NCBI GenBank assembly: GCA_015488975.1
Contig: WFMT01000039.1
Span: 1-9,594, forward strand
From: Campylobacteraceae bacterium
GTDB lineage: Bacteria > Campylobacterota > Campylobacteria > Campylobacterales > JALSKU01
Direction: 5' to 3'
Length of the DNA stretch: 9,594 nt
Every line of letters begins with the position of its first letter. The first letter of the stretch is position 1. The notes below the pieces were generated by a model, which saw only the letters and a list, made by a program, of their open reading frames with translations, was not told the origin of the DNA and ran no database searches. Positions 1-6,458 of this stretch are shown one piece after another. The translations under genes were made by a program, and so were the position numbers.

Positions 1-315
1 ATAGGATACAGTACATATCACTTTGGAAATCCGTTGTATTGGAGTTATAGTAAAAATAACTGCATAGATTTAAATACTACAAACATAAAAAAAATAGCAT
101 TAAATGAAAAAAAATCTGTTAAATTCAGCTCATCTATAACAGTAAATGGTGATGACGGAAATTCAACTGTTTGTTTTGATGAATATGGAAGAGCTTTTCA
201 TTCCGGACATATTTTACACAATGAATTAGACATCAATCTAAGTATCCACGGCTCAAAACAACAATCAAAAAGTTTTTCGATAATGCCTGAGAGTGGGTTT
301 ATTGCTTTGCATTAA
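1..315 (+). CDS. GspH/FimT-like minor pilin, C-terminal part (5' end outside window)
   Basis: The frame is open from the first base, giving 104 residues before the TAA at 313-315; the N-terminal prepilin motif and hydrophobic helix would lie upstream and cannot be seen. The visible part looks like the beta-rich C-terminal domain of GspH/FimT-type minor (pseudo)pilins: a stretch with CFDEYGRAFHSG (residues 58-69), where the family has a CF-x-x-x-G-R-x-x-x-x-G signature, and SFSIMPESGFI near the end, matching the family's closing I-x-P-x-x-G-x-I strand. Cys21 and Cys58 could form a disulfide. Three D-x-N-x-S/T sequons are present (residues 23-27, 52-56, 77-81). Its position directly before pilus biogenesis genes fits a minor pilin of the same fibre. 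Which MSHA minor pilin (MshC, MshD or another) it matches cannot be decided here. A TTG at 34 is in frame but is only an internal codon. Confidence 0.72.
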   Translation: MGYSTYHFGNPLYWSYSKNNCIDLNTTNIKKIALNEKKSVKFSSSITVNGDDGNSTVCFDEYGRAFHSGHILHNELDINLSIHGSKQQSKSFSIMPESGFIALH

Positions 316-324
316 TTTAAAATA

Positions 325-333
325 TGATATAAT
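325..333 (+). promoter_or_regulatory. Extended -10 promoter for the msh operon
   Basis: The sequence TGATATAAT is a perfect extended -10 (TGn plus TATAAT, hexamer at 328-333). No TTGACA-like hexamer lies about 17 bp upstream; TTGCAT at 307-312 is the nearest and is poor and too close. Campylobacterota housekeeping promoters are known to depend on the -10 with A/T-rich upstream DNA rather than on a conserved -35, so this is what one would expect. Transcription would start near 340, leaving a leader of about 20 nt before the ATG at 360. It is the only obvious promoter in the gap before the operon. Confidence 0.55.
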
Positions 334-344
334 AATGTCATTAT
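332..344. promoter_or_regulatory. 13-nt perfect palindrome overlapping the -10 (possible operator)
   Basis: ATAATG-T-CATTAT is a perfect inverted repeat with 6-nt arms around one central base. It overlaps the last two bases of the -10 hexamer and covers the predicted transcription start, where a repressor would block initiation. The one-base centre makes it unsuitable as an RNA hairpin. Palindromes of this size are not rare in such AT-rich DNA, so a regulatory role is only a possibility. Confidence 0.25.
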
Positions 345-359
345 GTTTTAAGGTAAAAA

Positions 360-1850
360 ATGGCTGATCAAAATATCATATATATTGACCCTTTTAGTGA
401 TACAAGGCTTAGTTTTGCTAAAGACCATATAGAAGTAGCAAAAGAGTATAAGAAGAGTTTCATAGGATCAAGGGTTAGTTTTGACAGTATTATTACATAT
501 TCATTTAAAGCAAGCAAAACTATAAGCGATGAAAATCTTAAAGCTACTGCCGAGATAAAAATGTATGAAGAGGCAGGACTTGACTTAGAAAAAAAGTATA
601 AAATAGACTATATCAAAAAAGAGTTGGATTATGAAGAATCCTTTCTTATAGAGTGTGTTGCTGTAAATCTTACTGATATAGAGCCGGTACTTGACCCAAT
701 ACTCAAAAAAACCGGTTATATTGACTTTTTATCTATACCATTTTTAGTATTTAGTACTCTTTACCAAAATAAAATATTATCAGCAAAAAATGATATTTTT
801 GTATATATTTCAGATAATGAAGCTTTTTTGTCAATTTATAAAAATACAAAATATATATCATCAATCTCATTAACAACTTTAAGCGAAATCCAAAATATTA
901 TCAAGAATGATTATAAAGATATAAGTCTTGCTCAAATAAAAGAGACTCTTAAAACAAAAGGTTTTGATGAATCAAAATATCAAGATGACGAAGCAGGGTT
1001 GGTTGAGGTGTTGAAAAATGTATTTTCTGATATGATGTCAAGGATAAATAATACCGCAATGCACAATAGAAGTATTTTTGGCTTTGATAAAATGGACAGG
1101 ATATTTTTCAGTATCAATGAAGACAGAGTAAAAGGTTTGAGAGAATTTATAATATCTTTAGGCTATGAAAATATAGAGATAAGAGATTTTAATTTATTGA
1201 AAAATACTCCGGGCAAGCATTTTTATAATACTATAGCAGCTTCTTATGTTTACGATAAATACACTTTAAATGACAATAGCAATAATCTAAGTACTTTTGA
1301 AAGGCTGCCTCCTTTTTACCAAAGAGATGTAGGAAAACTTTCACTTTTTGTTATAGTTGTTTTTCTGATATCTTTTGCATATCCTGCATACCTTTATCTG
1401 CAGACAAATATATTACAAAAACAAAAAATTGAATTACAAAACAGATATAACAAATTAAAAAGAGTTACAGATAATATAAAAAGTCAACTTATAAATACAA
1501 AAAAACAAATTAGAGCAAATAAAATACTAATATCAAAACAAAATACAAAAATTTCTAATATAAATAAAGGTGTAGATGAGTTATCAAGCCTAAAGACAAA
1601 AGAAAAAAGAAGTAGCACTATGATTTTGCAGGTTAATAAATATTTGCAAAAATATAAGCTTTCGTTAAAGTCTATAAAAGAGGCAGGCAGTAACAAAATG
1701 ACTATAGAGATTATTGCCAGTTATGCAAAAAGAGATACTATAGCTAAGTTTATGAAAGATTTGATCAAGATAGGTTTTGTAGAAGTTTCAACCAGTGAGA
1801 TTAAGCTTGATAAAAACTATTATATTAGCAAGATTGAGATAATAAAATGA
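360..1850 (+). CDS. mshI: MshI-like pilus biogenesis protein (fused PilM-like and PilN-like, GspL-like)
   Basis: 496 residues. The N-terminal ~300 residues look like a divergent PilM/GspL actin-like cytoplasmic domain. VYISDNEAFLSIYKN (149-162) sits where the second phosphate-loop strand pair of the fold is expected, but the first loop is IDPFSDTR (9-16), not the D-x-G motif of nucleotide-binding PilM, so ATP binding is doubtful, as in GspL. FERLPPFYQRD (313-323) resembles the start of PilN, followed by one membrane span (about 327-349), a Lys-rich periplasmic coiled coil (about 350-420) and a PilN-type ferredoxin-like C-terminus. The protein should sit in the inner membrane, pairing with MshJ and linking the cytoplasmic ATPase to the periplasm. 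The start is fixed by an in-frame TAA at 354-356 and AAGG at 350-353. Its stop overlaps mshJ by ATGA. The family is assigned by architecture and gene order, since the sequence is divergent. Confidence 0.7.
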   Translation: MADQNIIYIDPFSDTRLSFAKDHIEVAKEYKKSFIGSRVSFDSIITYSFKASKTISDENLKATAEIKMYEEAGLDLEKKYKIDYIKKELDYEESFLIECVAVNLTDIEPVLDPILKKTGYIDFLSIPFLVFSTLYQNKILSAKNDIFVYISDNEAFLSIYKNTKYISSISLTTLSEIQNIIKNDYKDISLAQIKETLKTKGFDESKYQDDEAGLVEVLKNVFSDMMSRINNTAMHNRSIFGFDKMDRIFFSINEDRVKGLREFIISLGYENIEIRDFNLLKNTPGKHFYNTIAASYVYDKYTLNDNSNNLSTFERLPPFYQRDVGKLSLFVIVVFLISFAYPAYLYLQTNILQKQKIELQNRYNKLKRVTDNIKSQLINTKKQIRANKILISKQNTKISNINKGVDELSSLKTKEKRSSTMILQVNKYLQKYKLSLKSIKEAGSNKMTIEIIASYAKRDTIAKFMKDLIKIGFVEVSTSEIKLDKNYYISKIEIIK

Positions 1851-2482
1851 ATAAAAATTTATATGCTAAGATAGATGATTATTTGATAAAATTGCCCAAA
1901 AATCAAAAGTATATGCTTTATATCGCTGTATTACTGATATTTGGTGCGATTTTGTATGCTATATTGCCAAATATGATTGATAAAAGAGATATGCTTAAAA
2001 ATGATATAAAATTATCAAAAACCAATATAAAAAATAATTCGATAAAAGTGCTAAAACAGGCTTTGCTATTTGACAGGCAAAAGATTTTACGCGAAAATCA
2101 AATAATTACAGAACAAAAAGAGGGAATTAATACACTAATTTCCAATCTTTATAAAGTACCTTTTGCATTTTTTGATGCGAAAGAGTGGGCAAAGACACTT
2201 GATATGGTTTTAAAGGAATCTGTTCTTTTAAATTTAAAAGTAAAATATTTGAAAAATTCTAATGCAAAAGATGATAATTTATATTATCTTGTAAAGAAAA
2301 AGAAACATATACAAATAGCAGGAGAAGGAAAATTTGCAAATATTATACAGTTTGTCTATTATATAGAAAATTTGGATATTCTCTTAAAATTTAATAATAT
2401 TCATATTTATATCCAAAAAAATAAAAATAAAAGTATTATTGATTTTGATATAGGTTTTGATACATACGGAGTCGGGCTGTGA
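1847..2482 (+). CDS. mshJ: MshJ-like pilus biogenesis protein (PilO/GspM-like)
   Basis: 211 residues with the PilO/GspM layout. A short basic cytoplasmic tail is followed by a single membrane span (about residues 22-41, YMLYIAVLLIFGAILYAIL), a helical coiled-coil stretch (about 45-100), and a ferredoxin-like periplasmic domain. In that domain GKFANIIQFVYYIENLDILL followed by an F-x-x-I-x-I strand matches the usual PilO pattern. The family forms heterodimers with PilN-like proteins, here the C-terminal half of MshI, in the inner-membrane alignment complex. The ATG overlaps the mshI stop (ATGA at 1847-1850), implying coupled translation. Length is normal for the family. Sequence conservation in this family is low, so the call leans on topology and position between mshI and mshK. 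Confidence 0.66.
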   Translation: MNKNLYAKIDDYLIKLPKNQKYMLYIAVLLIFGAILYAILPNMIDKRDMLKNDIKLSKTNIKNNSIKVLKQALLFDRQKILRENQIITEQKEGINTLISNLYKVPFAFFDAKEWAKTLDMVLKESVLLNLKVKYLKNSNAKDDNLYYLVKKKKHIQIAGEGKFANIIQFVYYIENLDILLKFNNIHIYIQKNKNKSIIDFDIGFDTYGVGL

Positions 2483-2883
2483 GATTTTTAACTGTATTGT
2501 TTATATTTTATATATCAGCAAATGCCTTAACTATAAAGCCTATTTTATCTAAAATAGACAACTTAAGTCATTTAAAAACAAAAAGTAAAAAAATACATGT
2601 AAAGTATAACCCTTTTTATAATAGTGTAAAAATATATAATAAAAAAATTAAAAATTTTAAAATAAAATCTACAAAAAAAGTTAACACGCTTATACTTGGT
2701 GCAATCATCAATGATAAAGCTTTTATAAACGGAGCTTGGCATAGAGTAGGCGATAGAATATATGGTTTTAAGATTATAAAAATTACAAATTATTTTGTAT
2801 ATTTAAATAAGAAAAATAAAAAAATGATACTCTCAACAAAAAATTCTAAAAAAATATTAATCATCAAGGATAAAAATAAATGA
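2479..2883 (+). CDS. mshK: MshK-like periplasmic protein (PilP/GspC homology-region type)
   Basis: 134 residues beginning with a signal peptide (MRFLTVLFIFYISANA, cleavage likely after Ala16). A very basic linker (about 17-66) follows, then a small beta domain (69-120) reading LGAIINDKAFINGAWHRVGD and ending in strands around FVYLN and MILS. That domain is the pattern of the PilP/GspC homology region, which contacts the N-terminal domains of the secretin. The protein probably bridges the MshI/MshJ complex to MshL. The start is GTG: the frame runs back to a TGA at 2458-2460 with no ATG or TTG between, GGAG lies at 2468-2471, and the GTG overlaps the mshJ stop as GTGA. MshK is poorly conserved between phyla, so the name rests on position plus the C-terminal domain. 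Confidence 0.6.
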   Translation: MRFLTVLFIFYISANALTIKPILSKIDNLSHLKTKSKKIHVKYNPFYNSVKIYNKKIKNFKIKSTKKVNTLILGAIINDKAFINGAWHRVGDRIYGFKIIKITNYFVYLNKKNKKMILSTKNSKKILIIKDKNK

Positions 2884-4421
2884 AAATCATAACTTATATT
2901 TTTATATTTAGCCTGACCATGTCATCTTTGTATGCAAATTGTGGTAATAAACTGTTTTCTTTTTCAATAAATAGTAATAAACACGAAAAAGTAAGTATTG
3001 CTGATGTGCTAAATCAAATATCCAATACTTGCAATGTGAGTATAGTTTATCAAGACGCAGGCTCTAAAAAAAAGGTTAAGAAGATATTGCATGATGTAAA
3101 TATTCATAATTTTACTTTTGAAGAGCTATTGGATTTCTTATTAAATGATAATAATTTATTTTACCAAATGAGCAATAACGGCAAAATTTTAAAAGTATCA
3201 TACATAAAAACAAAATCATTTTATATAGATTATGTTAGTTTTACATCAAGAAAGAGTACTACAAATAAAGTTATCAAAACTGGCAGTGGTGGGGGTACTT
3301 CAAACAACACAAACAATACAAATAATACAAACAACATAAATAATACAAATAATACAACCGGAGGCGGGGATACAACTACTATGGATTTTACATCTGATTT
3401 TAAGTTTTGGAGTAAGATACAAAATGATGTAAATTCAATCCTTAAAAGAGAAAGTGTACCAGGAGAAAAGAAAGAAACAGCTTTAGTCAGTCAAGATGCA
3501 GGTGTCGTAACAGTAACAGGAACAAAAAAACAGCTTGAAGGTGTTCAAAAATACCTTAATATTATAATAAAAAGACTTCACAAGCAGATACTTATTGAGG
3601 CAAAAATCATAGAAGTAACTTTTAATAAAGATAAAACAACAGGAATAAACTGGAGCAAATTCAGCCTGGGGCTAAGTGCAAGAAGCGATGCACAAAAATC
3701 AAGAGGATTATCTTCTCTTGGAGCTGTCTCTGAGCAAAACTATCAACCAATTGCCAACGGATTTTTAGATACCTTGAAGCATCCCAACTATTTGGTAGGA
3801 TATAGTTTTACTATGGATGGGCTGATTAAGTTCTTAAAAACACAAGGAGATGTTAGTGTTGTATCAAATCCAAAGATAATGACTTTAAACAACCAATCAG
3901 CAATCATAAATGTAGGAACAGAAGTCAATTACAGATACGATAGCGGAAGTACAACTACAACATCAAGCGGAGGTACAACTACAACACCAAATTATACTAC
4001 AAGTTCAACATTTGTAGGAGTTACACTTGATATAACTCCACAAGTCACAAAAAATAACTATATAATTTTAAAGATAAATCCCGTAGTAAGCTCTATAGCA
4101 GCAACCCATATAAATGCAGATGGAGTTCCTTTTTTAGCACCGGATATCAAGGTAAAACAACTCTCTTCCATAGTTATGGTTAAAAATAATAGTAAAATAC
4201 TAATAGGCGGACTTATCAGTAAAACAAAAGGAACAACAAATACCAGCGTGCCGATCCTCTCAAGCATTCCTATCATTGGAAATGCTTTTAAAAGCAGCTC
4301 TAAAAATACTAAAAGGAGTGAACTTATTATGGTTATAATACCGCATATCATAAAAGGAAATAACTCCATATCTCTAAATAAATATGACAATAAATTTATA
4401 AGAAGCGAACTTGCAAAATGA
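2880..4421 (+). CDS. mshL: MshL secretin, outer-membrane pore of the pilus
   Basis: 513 residues. A signal peptide (about 1-19, cleavage after SLYA) precedes an STN-like N-terminal domain (about 26-115), a low-complexity Gly/Asn/Thr linker (135-167), an N-domain (about 175-235) and the secretin barrel domain (about 236-492). Secretin hallmarks are clear: VSVVSNPKIMTLNNQSA followed by VGTEVNY (325-351), GVTLDITPQV (380-389), and the closing signature from LIGGLIS (441-447) through VPILSSIPIIGNAF (457-470) to ELIMVIIPHI (481-490). Subunits would form the ring in the outer membrane through which the fibre exits. Cys21 and Cys51 may form a disulfide; Cys21 is not in a lipobox. Thr/Ser/Gly-rich residues 355-378 fall in the gate region, between conserved strands. 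AAGGA (2866-2870) serves the ATG, which overlaps mshK by ATGA; the stop overlaps mshM the same way. Confidence 0.88.
   Translation: MKIITYIFIFSLTMSSLYANCGNKLFSFSINSNKHEKVSIADVLNQISNTCNVSIVYQDAGSKKKVKKILHDVNIHNFTFEELLDFLLNDNNLFYQMSNNGKILKVSYIKTKSFYIDYVSFTSRKSTTNKVIKTGSGGGTSNNTNNTNNTNNINNTNNTTGGGDTTTMDFTSDFKFWSKIQNDVNSILKRESVPGEKKETALVSQDAGVVTVTGTKKQLEGVQKYLNIIIKRLHKQILIEAKIIEVTFNKDKTTGINWSKFSLGLSARSDAQKSRGLSSLGAVSEQNYQPIANGFLDTLKHPNYLVGYSFTMDGLIKFLKTQGDVSVVSNPKIMTLNNQSAIINVGTEVNYRYDSGSTTTTSSGGTTTTPNYTTSSTFVGVTLDITPQVTKNNYIILKINPVVSSIAATHINADGVPFLAPDIKVKQLSSIVMVKNNSKILIGGLISKTKGTTNTSVPILSSIPIIGNAFKSSSKNTKRSELIMVIIPHIIKGNNSISLNKYDNKFIRSELAK
3303..3356 (+). repeat. Six tandem 9-nt units encoding (Asn-Asn-Thr)n in the MshL linker
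   Basis: Six in-frame copies of an AAY-AAY-ACA unit encode residues 142-159 of MshL as NNT repeats, with the fourth unit reading NNI. Copies differ mainly at AAC/AAT third positions, so the array is not freshly expanded. It is flanked by glycine runs (GSGGG before, GGG after), as expected of a flexible periplasmic linker between the STN-like and N domains. Unit length is a multiple of three, so copy-number change would alter linker length without breaking the frame. Confidence 0.85.
3942..3989 (+). repeat. In-frame 24-nt tandem duplication in the MshL gate region
   Basis: Positions 3942-3965 and 3966-3989 are two adjacent 24-nt copies that differ at only two bases. They encode SGSTTTTS and SGGTTTTP (residues 355-370). 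The stretch lies between the conserved VGTEVNY strand and the GVTLDITP strand of the secretin domain, where length-variable loops and gate segments occur in secretins. Confidence 0.85.
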
Positions 4422-5215
4422 GAGATTTTAAGGATGCTAAAGAATTATTTGCCGATATCATAGATACCAAATACTACTTTGACAGCGTCAGCACGGAAAT
4501 AGCTAAAAATAAAATACTTGATGCGATATATGAAAAAAACGCACCCTTGATATTTGTCATAGCAGATCCTGGAGAGGGGAAGAGTTATATCCTCAAACTT
4601 ACTAATGAGCAGTTAAAAGATAAACAATTGACGGTATTTATAGACCATCCATTTTTTGATAAAAGAGATCTTTTAAAAATGCTTTATAATGCAAAAGGTT
4701 TATCTTTTGATAAAGATATAAATTTTAACACATTAAAAGAAAAACTCATAGAAGAGTACAAAGATACAAAACATACGATTTTTTTAGATGAGGCACAACT
4801 TTTAAATGAAGAACAATTCGAGCTTATCAGGATACTAAGCGATACTAAAGTTTTTCAATTTGTTCTTTCAATGCACAAAGAAGAAGGTTTAAAAATACTT
4901 CAAAAAAAACATTTTAAATCAAGAACAAAAGTAATTGTTACCCTTCAATCACTAAAAAATAGTGAGATAGGCAGATATATATATTCTACTCTTTTAAAAA
5001 ATGGACATGGCGATATCGCAAGTATCTTTACAAAAAGAGCTGTAAAAAAAATATCTTTTTATACCAAAGGAAATTTTAGAACAGTTAAAAAATATCTATA
5101 TGTATTGTTTGGACTTTTAGCTTATGCAAAAAGAAATGGACTTGAGAAGTATCAAAATCTTAATAATTGTATTTTAACAATGTGTGCTATTGACATAGGT
5201 CTTGTAAATGAATAG
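4418..5215 (+). CDS. mshM: MshM-like AAA ATPase (ExeA/GspA family)
   Basis: 265 residues, a single ExeA-type AAA domain with no transmembrane or peptidoglycan-binding extension. The Walker A loop is ADPGEGKS (49-56), with Ala in place of the usual first Gly but the catalytic Lys55 kept. Walker B is IFLDEAQ (121-127). FVLSMHKEE (148-156) takes the place of sensor 1, FKSRT (166-170) may supply the arginine finger, and GNFRTVKKY (218-226) corresponds to the family's G-x-P-R sensor 2 segment. ExeA-like proteins help secretin assembly or localisation, and the position directly after mshL (ATGA overlap) agrees. Here the protein appears cytoplasmic, so a bitopic partner such as MshN would be needed to reach the periplasm; that link is inference. 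The stop overlaps mshN by 8 nt. Confidence 0.75.
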   Translation: MRDFKDAKELFADIIDTKYYFDSVSTEIAKNKILDAIYEKNAPLIFVIADPGEGKSYILKLTNEQLKDKQLTVFIDHPFFDKRDLLKMLYNAKGLSFDKDINFNTLKEKLIEEYKDTKHTIFLDEAQLLNEEQFELIRILSDTKVFQFVLSMHKEEGLKILQKKHFKSRTKVIVTLQSLKNSEIGRYIYSTLLKNGHGDIASIFTKRAVKKISFYTKGNFRTVKKYLYVLFGLLAYAKRNGLEKYQNLNNCILTMCAIDIGLVNE

Positions 5216-5918
5216 TAATAAGTTTGAAGAATTGAAAAAAAAATGTTTTAAAATTTTTATAAAGAAAATAATAAAATTTTGTATATATTTATTTTTGCTA
5301 TTATTTTTTTTAGGGATAATTTTTTTGTATATACAAAATAAACAAATAAAAAAAATTCATACAAATATTAAGAAAACAAATAAAAAAATACTGAAAAAAA
5401 ATGAAGCTTACAAAGTCGTAAATCATAAAAAAAATATATCTGATAAAAATAAAGTTGTTGTGGTATTAAAACCAGACATAAATATGACCATAGATGCCTC
5501 ACTTATCAAAAAACAAACTTCACAAATTCAAAAAATATCAGCAAAGCCTGTTGCGATAAAAAAAATCATAAAAAAAAGTTTGATTGAAAAAAAACCTATT
5601 TTAAATATGAGTATAAAAAATACCAATGAGGAGACTATACTTTTAAAAAATTATCAAATTCTAAAACAGTATAAAACAGCTATAAAATTAGCAGAATATT
5701 ACTTTGAACAAAAACAATATGAAAAAGCGGTGTATTGGTCAAAAAAAGCTAGTAAGATAAATACAACAGCATTTAAGCCATGGATTATATATGCAAAATC
5801 AAAATATATAATGGGTAAAAAAGAGGAAGCCATTCACTCTTTGGAAACATTTTTAAATTTTTCATATTCTCGTGATGTTGCTAATTTGCTACATAGTTAT
5901 CTAAAAAAAAGAAGGTAG
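5208..5918 (+). CDS. mshN: MshN-like membrane-anchored TPR protein
   Basis: 236 residues. A Lys-rich N-terminus (1-23) leads to one membrane span (about 24-42), so the rest should be periplasmic. Then comes a long Lys/Asn-rich low-complexity stem (43-145) and two TPR-like helical repeats (about 155-222), with AEYYFEQKQYEKAVYWSKKA showing the alternating small/large residue TPR pattern. MshN of the MSHA system has the same plan of TM anchor plus periplasmic TPRs. The stem carries a D-x-N-x-T sequon (90-94, bases 5475-5489). The ATG at 5208 overlaps the mshM stop (8 nt) and has AGG at 5197-5199. The gene is especially AT-rich, with an A9 run at 5235-5243 and a T8 run at 5304-5311. The name depends on topology and locus order more than on sequence identity. 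Confidence 0.65.
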   Translation: MNSNKFEELKKKCFKIFIKKIIKFCIYLFLLLFFLGIIFLYIQNKQIKKIHTNIKKTNKKILKKNEAYKVVNHKKNISDKNKVVVVLKPDINMTIDASLIKKQTSQIQKISAKPVAIKKIIKKSLIEKKPILNMSIKNTNEETILLKNYQILKQYKTAIKLAEYYFEQKQYEKAVYWSKKASKINTTAFKPWIIYAKSKYIMGKKEEAIHSLETFLNFSYSRDVANLLHSYLKKRR

Positions 5919-5921
5919 GAA

Positions 5922-6458
5922 ATGTTTTTCAGGGTAATACTTATGATGTTTTTGTTACTGATATCTGCTGATGCCAATATGTATAAAAATGTGATTAACT
6001 CATATAAAAACAAAGATTACCAATATGCCTGTAACCATGGAAAAAGGATATTTTGGAAAATCAATAAAGGCTCTTTTACAGCTATTGTCGGTGATGCCTG
6101 CGCAAGAGTAGATAATATCAATATATTAGGCGATATAATAAAACATTTAAATAAAAATAGAGCCGACAGAATAAATGCATCTTACTTTGCAACTCTTATA
6201 TTGGAAAAAAAGTTGATATATCAATTTATGAATGATGGTATAAATCTTTCAAATTTATCATTACCTAAAACACAAAATATACTATCAAGAGTATTTGATG
6301 CATTGGTTTTAAAAAAATACACTTTAAAAAATAAAAAATTAAAAATTATTGATGGAAATTACAGGTATATTTTGTGGCTTTCAAATGACAAACCTAAAAA
6401 GCTTTATATATATGAATATAAAAATAATAAACTTATTAAGAGGCATTGGTACAGATGA
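5922..6458 (+). CDS. Exported protein of unknown function in the msh operon
   Basis: I do not recognise this 178-residue protein. It begins with a clear signal peptide (MFFRVILMMFLLLISADA, cleavage probably after Ala18) and has no later membrane span, so it should be periplasmic or surface-associated. Residues 20-80 look helical and TPR/Sel1-like: repeated aromatic-Ala spacing around YKNKDYQYACNHGKRIF and AIVGDACARV, with Cys37 and Cys60 free to form a disulfide. Residues 138-178 look like a small beta sheet rich in Lys, Tyr and Trp. It sits between mshN and mshE, where the Vibrio msh locus as I recall it has no gene. It follows mshN after 3 nt with AAGG at 5912-5915, and its TGA overlaps the mshE start as ATGA, so it is made together with the assembly ATPase. 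A role as pilotin, secretin partner or alignment-complex accessory is possible but only inferred from context. Confidence 0.82.
   Translation: MFFRVILMMFLLLISADANMYKNVINSYKNKDYQYACNHGKRIFWKINKGSFTAIVGDACARVDNINILGDIIKHLNKNRADRINASYFATLILEKKLIYQFMNDGINLSNLSLPKTQNILSRVFDALVLKKYTLKNKKLKIIDGNYRYILWLSNDKPKKLYIYEYKNNKLIKRHWYR
6438..6443 (+). promoter_or_regulatory. Ribosome binding site that decides the mshE start
   Basis: AAGAGG lies 11 nt before the ATG at 6455 but only 2 nt before the in-frame TTG at 6446, which is too close for initiation. With the ATGA overlap pattern used elsewhere in this operon, this favours 6455 as the true start and drops three residues from the longer reading. Confidence 0.6.

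Noticed and set aside
1484..1696. Minus-strand open frame of 70 codons inside mshI
   Set aside because: It lies opposite the Lys-rich coiled coil of mshI; its Leu/Phe/Ile-rich product is the usual antisense of AAA/AAT-rich coding DNA, with no ribosome binding site or family resemblance.
2937..2942. Cys21 of MshL as a lipoprotein attachment site
   Set aside because: The residues before it (LYAN) do not fit a lipobox, which needs a small residue directly before the Cys; cleavage after SLYA by signal peptidase I is more likely.
4058..4390. Minus-strand open frame of 110 codons inside mshL
   Set aside because: It mirrors the most conserved secretin segment on the + strand, whose protein reading is unmistakable; the antisense product has no recognisable features beyond hydrophobicity.
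5235..5311. A9 and T8 homopolymer runs in mshN as phase-variation switches
   Set aside because: Such runs are expected in Lys- and Phe-rich coding sequence of this composition, and phase variation in Campylobacterota typically uses longer G/C tracts.
6446..6454. TTG at 6446 as the mshE start
   Set aside because: The AAGAGG site is only 2 nt upstream of it, while the ATG at 6455 has workable spacing and makes the ATGA overlap seen at other junctions in the operon.
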